From contig CAZJWJ010000006.1 in the NCBI GenBank assembly GCA_964549495.1, forward strand, positions 23,225 through 87,224: 64,000 nt of DNA, in the 5' to 3' direction. Shown here in pieces: positions 35,819 to 44,156 of the stretch. Within the stretch, counting starts at the first letter, position 1. Each line of letters starts with the position of its first letter. Source of the stretch: JACKBJ01 sp964549495 (GTDB lineage Bacteria; Chloroflexota; Anaerolineae; Epilineales; Epilineaceae). The translations under genes were made by a program, and so were the position numbers. The notes below the pieces were generated by a model, which saw only the letters and a list, made by a program, of their open reading frames with translations, was not told the origin of the DNA and made no database searches.

Positions 35819-36415
35819 CTAGCCCGAGGTCCAGACGCGACCGACCCGATCGGTGTAGGCCGTGTAGGCATCGCCGAAGTGCTCGCGCATCATGGCCTCC
35901 TCCGGTCCGATCCGCCCGAACCACAGGGCGGCCGCCGCGAGCAGGCCGCCGGCCGCGACGAGCCCGTTGTGCAGCAGCAGTGGCTGGGCCAGGCCCCAGA
36001 CCCACAGCGCGAGGTACATCGGGTGGCGGGTGCGGGCGTAGATGCCGCTCGTGACCAGCTCGTGGTGCTCTCGGATCTCCAAGCTCTTGGACCAGTTCGT
36101 GCCCAGATCCGCCATGGAGCGCCAGAGGAGGGCCAAACTGAGCGCCAGACCGACGGTGCCGAGCGCAAGGCCCGACCCCTGTAGCGATCTGGGCAGGCGA
36201 TAATCGGCCGCGTCGAGCCAGCCGGTGAAGACGTAGAGCAGCGGCAGGCCGGCCCAGCCGATGCCCAGGACCGCTATCGACAGCGACTCCCGCAGGCCGA
36301 TGCGCCGGTCCACGACCTTGTCGCGGCTGGCGCGCAGCTCATAGGGCATCCGCATCAGGCTGAAGGCCAGCAGGGCGATCAGATAGATCCAGCGGCCGGC
36401 ATCGAGATCGGGCAT
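35819..36415 (-). CDS. ICMT/PEMT-family membrane methyltransferase
   Basis: 198 residues with about five hydrophobic helices and the ICMT signature HELVTSGIYARTRHPMYLALWVW, followed by the distal block EEAMMREHFGDAYTAYTDRVGR. Related to the protein at 25948 but longer at the N terminus. S-adenosylmethionine-dependent methylation of a membrane substrate is predicted; substrate unknown. GGGAGACGCGC precedes the ATG. It ends six bases from the end of the convergent vWA gene. Confidence 0.87.
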   Translation of the reverse strand: MPDLDAGRWIYLIALLAFSLMRMPYELRASRDKVVDRRIGLRESLSIAVLGIGWAGLPLLYVFTGWLDAADYRLPRSLQGSGLALGTVGLALSLALLWRSMADLGTNWSKSLEIREHHELVTSGIYARTRHPMYLALWVWGLAQPLLLHNGLVAAGGLLAAAALWFGRIGPEEAMMREHFGDAYTAYTDRVGRVWTSG

Positions 36416-36549
36416 GCGCGTCTCCCATGGGGGCTCGAGGACTTCGAGGTCGAAGCGGTTAGCGGAAGGGGAAGCGAACCAGCCGCCTCGGGATCCGAGA
36501 CGGCCGGACGTGTCGCTTCACGGGCGAACGAGCTGTCGGAGTCTCGCGT

Positions 36550-38355
36550 CTAACCCTCGTCTTCCTCCGAGCCCTCGTCGCTCTCGTCCTCGTCGCCGCT
36601 CTCTTCGGACTCGTCGGTGTCGCCGTCGTCGCCGGTCTCATCGGATGCATCCGCCGCGTCGGCGTCCTCCACATCCTCCGCGTCCCCCGACTCTTCGACC
36701 ATCCCCGGAGCGTCCTCGGTCTGGTCGCCGTATCGCTCCTCCATCGCCTCGCGGATGCGCGCGGCCTGGTCCTCGGCGCCCTCCTCGAACCAGGCGTGCT
36801 CGGGGCGGGCCAGGATCTCCTCGATGACCGCATCCACCGAGTCGGCCTCGGCTTCCAGGCCGGCCTCGCGGCTTTCCTCGAGGATCTCCCGGGCCATGGG
36901 GATCAGCTCCATGTAGAAGCGCTCGGCCACCTCGTACATGCCGTGCCAGTGGGTGTAGTCCGGGGCCATCATCGAGGCGCCGTGGCGGGCGCGCCGGCCC
37001 TCGTGGTGCCAGAGGTAGAACCAGGTCCACTCGATCTCCTCGTCGAAGTCGGTGGGTGTGCGCAGCTGGGCGTCCTTCAGCGCGTTCATGATGGCCAGGC
37101 CCGGCTTGGCGAACTTCTCATTGTAGAGGATCACCAGGTCGTCGTACTGGGTGTAGAAGCTGTTGACGTAGTCCGGCGTGTGGCAATGCGAGCAGACGTC
37201 CTTCATGCGCTGGCGCTTGTCGGCGGCCGAGTCGACCACCAGCGCGCGGCGCAGCTCGGGATCCGTCTCGCTGACGATGGCGTGGTTCTCGTCGGTGTCC
37301 ATCACCGCGCTGACCGGCGGGCGGTTGGTCCAGCTGATGCGCTCGCCCGGGTCGTGGGTCACCTTGCCGTCGTTGCGGCTGTGGCCGGACATGTGGCAGG
37401 TGGCGCAGGTGGGCGCGGCGGCGTAGTCCTCGCCCAGCACCCACTCGTCCGCGTCCAGGTTCATGTCGTCCTTCAGGTCGCGGTAGGCCACGCCGTGCTT
37501 GGACTCCTCGTAGATCTCCTTTTGCGGATGATCCGGACCCAGGTGGCATTTGCCGCAGTTCTCGGGCTGGCGGGCGCGCCGGGGCGAGAAGTCGTGGCGG
37601 CTGTGGCAGGCCGAGCAGGAGCCGCGCGAGCCGTCCAAATTCAGCCGGCCGATGCCGGTGTTGGGCCAGGTGCCGGCGTGGAAGATGGGCCGGCCATCCC
37701 GGTCATCCCGCGCGATCTGCGCCAGCACCGCCACGTTGGTCGGCTGCCCGCTCTCGTCCGGAGCCAGATCGTCGACCGTGATCATCTCGCCATCCACCGA
37801 CTGCAAAGCCACCTTCGAGCCATGGCATTGCTGGCAGCCCGAGAAGGCGCTGGCCGTGCCGTTGACCATGTCGACCTCTTTACCCGGCGTCGGCGAATGC
37901 GGGTTGAAGGGCGCCCGCGCGCCCTCGACCGTCTCGGCCAGGTAGTTGTCCAGCGAGGCCAGGATGTTGCCGCCGGCCGCGTGATGGCTGGCCTCGAACT
38001 CGGCCGCCTCGGTCTCATGGCAGCGCGAACAGTCCTTCGGGGTGACGATGGTCGCGATCTGCGCGCCCTCGTGCCAAAAGCCGTCGGCATCGCCCTCGGC
38101 CGCCTGATGGCAGTCGACGCAGGCCACGCCCGACTCGGCATGCGGGCTGCCCTCCCAATGCTCGATGATGCCCGGATTCTCCTCGAGGTGGCAGTCGACG
38201 CAATCCGCCGAGGCCTCGGGCACCGCCACGGCGGCCTGGCTGAGGCCCACCTCGGCGCGCTTGCGCGCCGTCTCCATGTACTGCACCAGGATCAGGGAGA
38301 GCAGGAAGAGGCCCGACAGGGCGGCGATGATCCAGCGCTTGGCATCCAGCGACAT
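36550..38355 (-). CDS. Membrane-anchored octaheme cytochrome c, hydroxylamine-oxidoreductase-like
   Basis: 601 residues. An N-terminal membrane helix (9-30) precedes eight CxxCH sites: CVDCH, CVDCH, CSRCH, CQQCH, CSACH, CGKCH, CATCH and CSHCH. The count and the segment YTHWHGMYEVAERFY resemble HAO-family octaheme cytochromes, which oxidise hydroxylamine or reduce nitrite-level compounds. I cannot establish the cross-linked Tyr of true HAO. The last about 55 residues are almost all Asp, Glu, Ser and Gly. It is the last gene of a Rieske-cytochrome b-multiheme run, so it may be the cytochrome c subunit of an alternative bc-type complex. Confidence 0.85.
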   Translation of the reverse strand: MSLDAKRWIIAALSGLFLLSLILVQYMETARKRAEVGLSQAAVAVPEASADCVDCHLEENPGIIEHWEGSPHAESGVACVDCHQAAEGDADGFWHEGAQIATIVTPKDCSRCHETEAAEFEASHHAAGGNILASLDNYLAETVEGARAPFNPHSPTPGKEVDMVNGTASAFSGCQQCHGSKVALQSVDGEMITVDDLAPDESGQPTNVAVLAQIARDDRDGRPIFHAGTWPNTGIGRLNLDGSRGSCSACHSRHDFSPRRARQPENCGKCHLGPDHPQKEIYEESKHGVAYRDLKDDMNLDADEWVLGEDYAAAPTCATCHMSGHSRNDGKVTHDPGERISWTNRPPVSAVMDTDENHAIVSETDPELRRALVVDSAADKRQRMKDVCSHCHTPDYVNSFYTQYDDLVILYNEKFAKPGLAIMNALKDAQLRTPTDFDEEIEWTWFYLWHHEGRRARHGASMMAPDYTHWHGMYEVAERFYMELIPMAREILEESREAGLEAEADSVDAVIEEILARPEHAWFEEGAEDQAARIREAMEERYGDQTEDAPGMVEESGDAEDVEDADAADASDETGDDGDTDESEESGDEDESDEGSEEDEG

Positions 38356-38386
38356 GCTCTTGTCTCCCTCGATCTCGAATTGCGGA

Positions 38387-39439
38387 TTAATGCTCGACCA
38401 GCGCTTCCCAGACCGTCAGGGCCACGATGGCCACGACGCCCAGGATGCCGATCCAGGTACTGGCTTCCTCGAGGCGCGTCCAACGCCGGATGGCCGCGTC
38501 GATGAAGGGCCAGGTGAACATCACGAAGACCACCAGGCCCATGCTCAGGACCGCGGCCGTGCCGGAAAAGAGCTTGAGCCAGCGGAAGGCGACGTAGAAG
38601 AACCACTCCGGCTTGATGACCTCCGGCGTGACCAGCGGGTTGGCCGGCTCGCCCAAGAGGGCCGGGAAGATGGTGGCCAGCGCGCTGAGCAGGATCATCA
38701 GCACCAGGCCGATGATCAGCTCCGTGTAGAGGTGGTCCGGGAAGAAGTCGAAGGTCCTCTCCCGCTCCTCCTCCGTCTCGCTTTCGAAATGCAGGTCGGT
38801 GACGCCCTGCAAGCGGATGATGGCGATGTGCACCACCACCAGGGCCGCGATGGTCACCGGCAGCACCGCCGCGTGCAGCACGTAGAAGCGCGACAGGGTG
38901 AGCTGGTTGTAGCTATCGCCGGCCAAGAGCATGCGCTTGGCCATTCCGCCGACCACCGGCACCGTGTCGGCGATGTTGGCGCCCACCGTCGCGCCCCAGA
39001 AGCTCAGCTGCTCGTAGACCAGGCTGTAGCCGGTGAAGCCGGTCATCAGGGTGGCGATGAGCAGGCACATGCCCACCATCCAGTTGATCTCGCGCGGCTT
39101 GCGGTAAGCGCCGGTGAAGTAGACCCGCATCTGGTGCAGGATGACCGCCGCGATCATCAAGGTGGCGGCCCATTTGTGCACGCTGCGGATGTACCAACCG
39201 AAGCTGGCCTCTTCGGTGATGTAGCGCACCGACTCGTAGGCCGTCTCCGGCGCCGGCTGGTAGTAGAAGGCCAAGAGGATGCCGGTGACGATCTGGACCA
39301 CGAAGAGGTAGGCCGGCGTGCCGCCCAGCGCGAACCACCAGCGCTCGAGGTGATGCGGCACCGGCTCGTTGGTCAGCGTGCGCAGATCCTCGCCGGAGAC
39401 CGGCAGTCGCTGGCCGAACCAGTCGCGCAGCAGCGTCAC
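38387..39439 (-). CDS. Cytochrome b (b6-type) of a Rieske/cytochrome b complex
   Basis: 350 residues, eight predicted membrane helices. Heme ligands are H88/H102 (13 residues between) and H189/H204 (14 between); the 14-residue gap is the b6-type spacing. The quinol-site motif is PEWF (277-280). The GTG start overlaps the Rieske stop by four bases (GTGA), with GGAGG upstream. It moves electrons from quinol to the Rieske protein and the second heme. The longer open frame to 40030 is not coding. Confidence 0.93.
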   Translation of the reverse strand: MTLLRDWFGQRLPVSGEDLRTLTNEPVPHHLERWWFALGGTPAYLFVVQIVTGILLAFYYQPAPETAYESVRYITEEASFGWYIRSVHKWAATLMIAAVILHQMRVYFTGAYRKPREINWMVGMCLLIATLMTGFTGYSLVYEQLSFWGATVGANIADTVPVVGGMAKRMLLAGDSYNQLTLSRFYVLHAAVLPVTIAALVVVHIAIIRLQGVTDLHFESETEEERERTFDFFPDHLYTELIIGLVLMILLSALATIFPALLGEPANPLVTPEVIKPEWFFYVAFRWLKLFSGTAAVLSMGLVVFVMFTWPFIDAAIRRWTRLEEASTWIGILGVVAIVALTVWEALVEH

Positions 39440-39990
39440 GAGCGTCGACCTCCGCGCTCGGCCGAGGAGTCTTCGGCCAGACGCTCGGTGGGCACCTGGA
39501 TGTAGAGCAGGCCCGAGCGGAGTTCCAGCGGATAGCGCGGCAGCGACTGGCCGGCCTCGGCCGGCGGCCCTTCGGTGGCCACGCCCGAGGGGTCGAATAC
39601 CCCGTTGTGACAGGGGCAGAAGAAGCGATCGTTCTGGGCCTGCCAATGCACCTGGCAACCCAGATGCGGACAGACGCTGGAGAGCGCCACGAAGTCCTCC
39701 ACGCCGCCGGCCTCGCCCTGGCGGGCGATGTTGATCGTCTCGCCGTTGGGCGCGCGGTACATCATCGCCGCGCCCGGCGCCAGCTCGTCGGCGCGGGCCA
39801 GGAACATCCACTGCCGCGCCGGATCGCCCGCCGGGTAGAGGTAGCGCATCGCCAGGCGCGCGAAGTTGCCGTAGCCGGCCACCAGCCCCAGGCCCATCGC
39901 CACTCCGGACAGCCGGGCCAGAAAGCCGCGCCGGCTGCTGCCCGCGCCCGGGTCGGACGGGGCGGAAGAAGGCTTGTCGCTCGGGTCCAT
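39436..39990 (-). CDS. Rieske iron-sulfur protein
   Basis: 184 residues. A twin-arginine signal (SSRRGFLARL, Arg20-21) leads to a membrane anchor. The 2Fe-2S motifs are CPHLGC (C107, H109) and CPCH (C125, H128), with C112 and C127 forming the usual disulfide. It is first in the run with cytochrome b and the octaheme protein and diverges from the SCO gene, sharing a regulatory gap with it. GGAGG precedes the ATG. Confidence 0.95.
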   Translation of the reverse strand: MDPSDKPSSAPSDPGAGSSRRGFLARLSGVAMGLGLVAGYGNFARLAMRYLYPAGDPARQWMFLARADELAPGAAMMYRAPNGETINIARQGEAGGVEDFVALSSVCPHLGCQVHWQAQNDRFFCPCHNGVFDPSGVATEGPPAEAGQSLPRYPLELRSGLLYIQVPTERLAEDSSAERGGRRS

Positions 39991-40044
39991 GCGCGCCTCC
40001 TCGGGTCCACGGGTCTCGTCGAGCATGCATTGTTCACGGCATCT

Positions 40045-40068
40045 TTTTGCTGTCAAGCGTAAGCAAAA
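40045..40068. promoter_or_regulatory. Inverted repeat TTTTGCT-N10-AGCAAAA in the Rieske/SCO divergent promoter region
   Basis: Seven-base arms, perfect, in a rare AT-rich patch 55 bases ahead of the Rieske start. Could be an operator or part of a promoter. Confidence 0.4.
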
Positions 40069-40088
40069 TACCCCTTCCGTGCCGCTCA

Positions 40089-40102
40089 TTGCGCTAGCGC
40101 AA
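40089..40102. promoter_or_regulatory. Candidate Crp/Fnr-type operator, TTGCG-N4-CGCAA
   Basis: TTGCGCTAGCGCAA is a perfect 14-base palindrome fitting TTG-N8-CAA, the frame of Fnr, Dnr and NnrR boxes. It lies between the divergent Rieske (minus) and SCO (plus) genes. The only Crp/Fnr protein in the window is encoded at 33248. Confidence 0.55.
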
Positions 40103-40185
40103 AGACGCACCTTCTTGCTGGCGATAGGCTGGTCTCGAGGTCGAGTTCCGAAGATCCGGTCTCGAGGATGGCGAAGGAGGCGGTC

Positions 40186-41211
40186 ATGACCTCGGAGGGT
40201 CCGAGCAAGGAGATGAGCGTGGCGCAGGTCCTGGCCCGGTGGCCGGAGACCACCGCCGTGTTCCTCTCCCTGAGAACCGCCTGTCCGGGCTGTGCCCTGT
40301 CCCGTTTCTGCAGCCTGTCCGACGTGGCCCGCGAGTACGCGCTGCCCGTCGAAGAGATCCTCGAACGCCTGCAGGAGGCCATCGCCAGTCGAGTCGACGC
40401 AGCCGAGGGCTCGGAGGCATCGGCCTCCGAGCGCGGCCCCTCGATCGACGACCCCTTCGAGAGCCCGCGGCGCTCGCTCCGGGCCGCGGCGGCCATCCTG
40501 CTCTTGGCCGGCCTGATCCAAGCCTGCGGCGGCATGGCGGATCCCCCTCCCGGAGCGGCCGTGGACGAGGCCGGCGCGCGGGTCGCGGCGGCTTCCGATC
40601 GGAGCCCCTCCGGCGACCCCGCGGCGATCGACGAGCAACCGGCATCGGATCCGTCGCCGACCCCGGCCGGCCTGCGCGGCGAGCCGATCCTGCCCGAGCG
40701 CCCGGCCCCCGACTTCCTGCTGCAGGGTCCGGGCGGTGCCGACTGGCGCCTGTCCGAAGCTCGCGGTCGCGTGGTCGCGCTCTTCTTCGGCTACACCCAC
40801 TGCCCCGACGTCTGCCCGCAGACGCTCAACCGGGTCCGGCAAGCCCTGCTGCAGCTCGATGACGACCAAGCCGCCGAGGTCCTATCGGTCCTGATCACCG
40901 TCGATCCCGAGCGCGACAGCGCCGAGCGACTCGAGCGCTACGTGACCGGTTTCGGTGCGGGCTTCGTCGGACTGCGCGGCTCGCCGGAGGCGATCGCGGA
41001 CGTGGCCGCGGGCTACGGGGTTCGCTACGAGAAGGAGCTGCCCGATGGCGCCGACCCGCAGGTCGCCGCCGAAAACTACAGCGTCGCCCACTCCGGCCGG
41101 GTCTTCCTGATCGACGCGGCCGGCCAATTGCGGACCAGCTTCATCGGTCCCTTCACGCCCGAAGAGATGGCGCAGGACCTGCGCCTCTTGCTCGCAGAGC
41201 GCCGGCCCTGA
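40186..41211 (+). CDS. DUF1858-like domain fused to a SCO1/SenC copper-delivery domain
   Basis: 341 residues. The ATG at 40186 has AAGGAGG six bases upstream, better than the ATG at 40168. Residues 10-70 resemble DUF1858 (RTACPGCALSRFCSLSDVAREYAL, with three Cys). A lipobox-like hydrophobic stretch ILLLAGLIQAC sits mid-protein (C114), then a SCO domain with the Cu motif CPDVCPQT (C206, C210) and distal His in SVAHSGRVF. SCO delivers copper to CuA sites; both NosZ and the oxidase subunit II here have one. The internal lipoprotein-like signal with no start codon before it makes this a true fusion or a mis-assembled pair. Confidence 0.88.
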   Translation: MTSEGPSKEMSVAQVLARWPETTAVFLSLRTACPGCALSRFCSLSDVAREYALPVEEILERLQEAIASRVDAAEGSEASASERGPSIDDPFESPRRSLRAAAAILLLAGLIQACGGMADPPPGAAVDEAGARVAAASDRSPSGDPAAIDEQPASDPSPTPAGLRGEPILPERPAPDFLLQGPGGADWRLSEARGRVVALFFGYTHCPDVCPQTLNRVRQALLQLDDDQAAEVLSVLITVDPERDSAERLERYVTGFGAGFVGLRGSPEAIADVAAGYGVRYEKELPDGADPQVAAENYSVAHSGRVFLIDAAGQLRTSFIGPFTPEEMAQDLRLLLAERRP

Positions 41212-41290
41212 GATGGCCGGACGCTTGGATCACCGATCTCGAACCGTTCACCGAACTCGATCACCGATTCCGATCACGAGGAGGAATGCA

Positions 41291-43378
41291 GTGAAACGCG
41301 CAATGACCATCATGGCCCTGCTGTTGGTCGTGCCGGCCCTGGTCTTCGGCTGCCGGAGACAGGACGTCGACACCAGCGGTCAGCCCCGCCCCGAAGAAGC
41401 CCAGACGGGCGCCGGCGATGCCCGACCGGGCGCCGGTGCGGCCGTCTCCGGGCTGAGCGACACCGCGGCCGACATCGCCGCCGAGCGCGGCCTTTCACCG
41501 GATGACGTCGAGGCCGCCCTCAAGACCTTCATGCCTTCGGGTACGCACGACGAGTACCTGATGTTCGCCTCGGGCGGCCATAGCGGGCAGGTGCTGGTCA
41601 TCGGCATGCCCTCGATGCGCCTGCTCAAGGTCATCGCCGTCTTCACGCCCGAGCCCTGGCAGGGCTGGGGCTTCGGCGCCGACGGCACCGACGCGGTGCT
41701 GGACGGCGGCGACGTGCGCGAGGGCCGCCAGGTGCGCTGGGCCGACACCCACCACCCGGCGCTCTCGGAGACCGAGGGCGACTACGACGGCCAGTTCGTC
41801 TTCATCAACGACAAGGCCAATGCCCGCATCGCGGTGGTCGACCTGCGGGACTTCGAGACCAAGCAGATCGTCAAGAACCCGGTCAGCGACGTCGACCACG
41901 GCGGTGCCTTCGTCACCCCCAACACCGAGTGGATCGTCGAGGGCGGCCAGTACGCCACGCCGCTGGGCTTCGAGTACGCCGGCCTGGACGAGTACGACGA
42001 GCGCTACCGCGGCCACGTCACCTTCTGGAAGTTCGACCGCGAGGCGGGCCGCATCGACATCGAGCAGAGCTTCGCCATGGAGCTGCCGCCCTACTGGCAG
42101 GACCTGAGCGATGCCGGCAAGCTGGTCAGCGAGGGCTGGGTCTTCCTCAACAGCTTCAACGCCGAGCGCGCCACCGGCAACGATGGCAGCGAGAACGGCG
42201 TCAACTTCGAGTCCGGCGCTTCGCAGAACGACATGGACTACATGCACCTGATCAACCTCGATCGAGCGGCCGAGGTGGCGGTGTCCGGTCCGACCACCGA
42301 GATCAACGGCATGCCGGTCATCTCGATGGACACCGCCATCGAAGAGGACCTGCTCTACCTGATGCCCGAGCCCAAGAGCCCGCACGGCGTCGACGTGACG
42401 CCCGGCGGCGACTACCTGGTGGTCTCCGGCAAGCTCGACCCGCACGTGACCGTCTACAGCTGGGAGAAGATCCAGGCGGCCATTGGGGCCGGCCAGTGGG
42501 ACACGGACGACTACGGCCTGCCGATCCTGCCCTTCGACGACGTGGTCGAGACCCAGGTCGAGGTCGGTCTGGGCCCGCTGCACACCCAGTTCGACGGCCA
42601 GGGCTACGCTTACACCAGCCTCTTCCTGGACACCGCCGTCGCCCGCTGGAGCCTGGGCGGGGACTACACGCCCGAGGGCCAGGAGCCCTGGAGCCTCATC
42701 ACCAAGACGCCGGTGCAGTACAACGTCGGCCACCTGGCGGCCGCCGAGGGCGATACGGTCAGCCCGGACGGCAAGTTCCTGGTCTCGCTCAACAAGTGGG
42801 CCGTCGACCGCTTCCACAACGTCGGCCCGCTCCTGCCGCAGAACTTCCAGCTCTTGGACATCAGCGCGGGCGGCACCGACATGCCGGTGATCTACGACAT
42901 GCCCATCGGCATCGGCGAGCCGCATTACGCCCAGATCATCAAGGCCGACAAGCTCTCCGGCTGGGAGACCTACCCCGAGGTGGGCTGGGATCCGCTGGAG
43001 CAGGCGCCGGCCGAGAACGCGGCCATGCCGGGCGAGGAGCGCGTCGAGCGCGACGGCAACCAGGTCGAGATCTACATGACCGCCATCCGCAGCCACTTCA
43101 CGCCCGAGCGGGTTCAACTGCGCCAGGGCGACGAGGTGACGCTGCACATCACCAACATCGAGACCGCCCACGACGCCACGCACGGCTTCGCCATCACGGC
43201 CTACGGCGTCAACCTCTCGCTGGAGCCGGGCGAGAGCGAGACGGTGACCTTCACCGCCGACGAGCCGGGCGTCTTCCCCTACTACTGCACCGAGTTCTGC
43301 TCGGCGCTGCACCTGGAGATGCTGGGCTACATGCTGGTCGAGCCGGCCGAGGCGGCCGCGCAGGCCATCACGCCCTGA
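41291..43378 (+). CDS. nosZ: Nitrous oxide reductase, clade II (Sec-exported)
   Basis: 695 residues from a GTG with GAGGAGGAA upstream. The signal ends in a lipobox (LVFGC), so it is Sec-exported and perhaps lipid-anchored, as in clade II; clade I uses Tat. The seven-bladed propeller has CuZ His in DTHHP, DVDHGG, SPHGVDV, GPLHTQF, NVGHLAA and GEPHYAQ. The C-terminal cupredoxin carries CuA: C666, C670, H674, M677 in CTEFCSALHLEM. It reduces N2O to N2. A strong hairpin follows before the next gene. Confidence 0.97.
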   Translation: MKRAMTIMALLLVVPALVFGCRRQDVDTSGQPRPEEAQTGAGDARPGAGAAVSGLSDTAADIAAERGLSPDDVEAALKTFMPSGTHDEYLMFASGGHSGQVLVIGMPSMRLLKVIAVFTPEPWQGWGFGADGTDAVLDGGDVREGRQVRWADTHHPALSETEGDYDGQFVFINDKANARIAVVDLRDFETKQIVKNPVSDVDHGGAFVTPNTEWIVEGGQYATPLGFEYAGLDEYDERYRGHVTFWKFDREAGRIDIEQSFAMELPPYWQDLSDAGKLVSEGWVFLNSFNAERATGNDGSENGVNFESGASQNDMDYMHLINLDRAAEVAVSGPTTEINGMPVISMDTAIEEDLLYLMPEPKSPHGVDVTPGGDYLVVSGKLDPHVTVYSWEKIQAAIGAGQWDTDDYGLPILPFDDVVETQVEVGLGPLHTQFDGQGYAYTSLFLDTAVARWSLGGDYTPEGQEPWSLITKTPVQYNVGHLAAAEGDTVSPDGKFLVSLNKWAVDRFHNVGPLLPQNFQLLDISAGGTDMPVIYDMPIGIGEPHYAQIIKADKLSGWETYPEVGWDPLEQAPAENAAMPGEERVERDGNQVEIYMTAIRSHFTPERVQLRQGDEVTLHITNIETAHDATHGFAITAYGVNLSLEPGESETVTFTADEPGVFPYYCTEFCSALHLEMLGYMLVEPAEAAAQAITP

Positions 43379-43406
43379 CCCGACGACTTTCTCTCCTCCA
43401 AGCCGC

Positions 43407-43440
43407 GCGTGGGGGATGGGACCGCTCCCGTCCCCCACGC
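43407..43440 (+). terminator. Long hairpin between nosZ and the nosB-like gene
   Basis: GCGTGGGGGA pairs with TCCCCCACGC, and inside it GGGA pairs with TCCC around CCGC. No U-tract. It could attenuate or process the transcript so that nosZ is expressed above nosDFYL. Confidence 0.6.
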
Positions 43441-43496
43441 CGGCCGGGCCCGAGCCGAAGCCCGGCCGGCGGCGCTCCAACCGGGAGCCTCAGGAC

Positions 43497-44156
43497 ATGA
43501 ACGACATCGATGAGAGGGTCGCAGGAAGCCGAAGCGTCACGCCTCCGACCGACGCCAGCGACCATCGCCACGGCCCCTACCGCCTCTCCAGCCTCTTCTT
43601 CGCCGGCGCGGCCGCGCTGGTCGTGGCCTCCATCTTCTTCCCCTACTGGCGAATGCGCCTCAACGCGCCGCAATACCCCAAGGGCCTCTTCCTGACGGTC
43701 TACATCGACCATCTGCAAGGCGACATCTCCGAGATCGACGGCCTCAACCACTACATCGGCATGGCCCCGCTGAGCGAGGCGGCCGGCATCGAGCGCCTGC
43801 TGGCGCCGGTGGCCATGGCGGCCATCGTGCTGATGGTGCTGGCCACGGCCTTCGTGCACCGCAAGTGGTTTGCGCCGCTGACCCTGCCGGCCATGCTCCT
43901 GCCCCTGGTCTTTCTGGGCGACATGTACTATTGGCTGCGCAGCTACGGTCAGAACCTGGACCCCAGCGCCGCCCTCTCCAGCGCCATCAAGCCCTTCACC
44001 CCCACCCTGATCGGCCACGGCGAGATCGGCCAGTTCTCGACCGATGCCAGCCTCGAGCCCGGCTTCTGGCTGGCCGTCGGCGCTAGCATCCTGATCAACG
44101 TCGGCCTGCACTACCGCCGCAAGGCACGGCGCGAGCTGCTCGGGGAGGCCGGCTGA
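43497..44156 (+). CDS. Polytopic membrane protein of clade II nos clusters (NosB-like)
   Basis: 219 residues, about four to five membrane helices, with conserved-looking blocks FFPYWRMRLNAPQYPKGL and DGLNHYIGMAPL. A membrane protein directly after nosZ is characteristic of clade II clusters (NosB in Wolinella). I assign it by position, size and topology, not by a motif. Role unproven; required for N2O respiration in some organisms. Its stop overlaps the nosD ATG by one base. Confidence 0.7.
   Translation: MNDIDERVAGSRSVTPPTDASDHRHGPYRLSSLFFAGAAALVVASIFFPYWRMRLNAPQYPKGLFLTVYIDHLQGDISEIDGLNHYIGMAPLSEAAGIERLLAPVAMAAIVLMVLATAFVHRKWFAPLTLPAMLLPLVFLGDMYYWLRSYGQNLDPSAALSSAIKPFTPTLIGHGEIGQFSTDASLEPGFWLAVGASILINVGLHYRRKARRELLGEAG

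Noticed and set aside
35819..36415. NnrU as the identity of the ICMT-like protein, given the nearby nos genes
   Set aside because: The sequence fits the ICMT/PEMT signature better and it is separated from the island by orientation; no NnrU-specific feature was seen.
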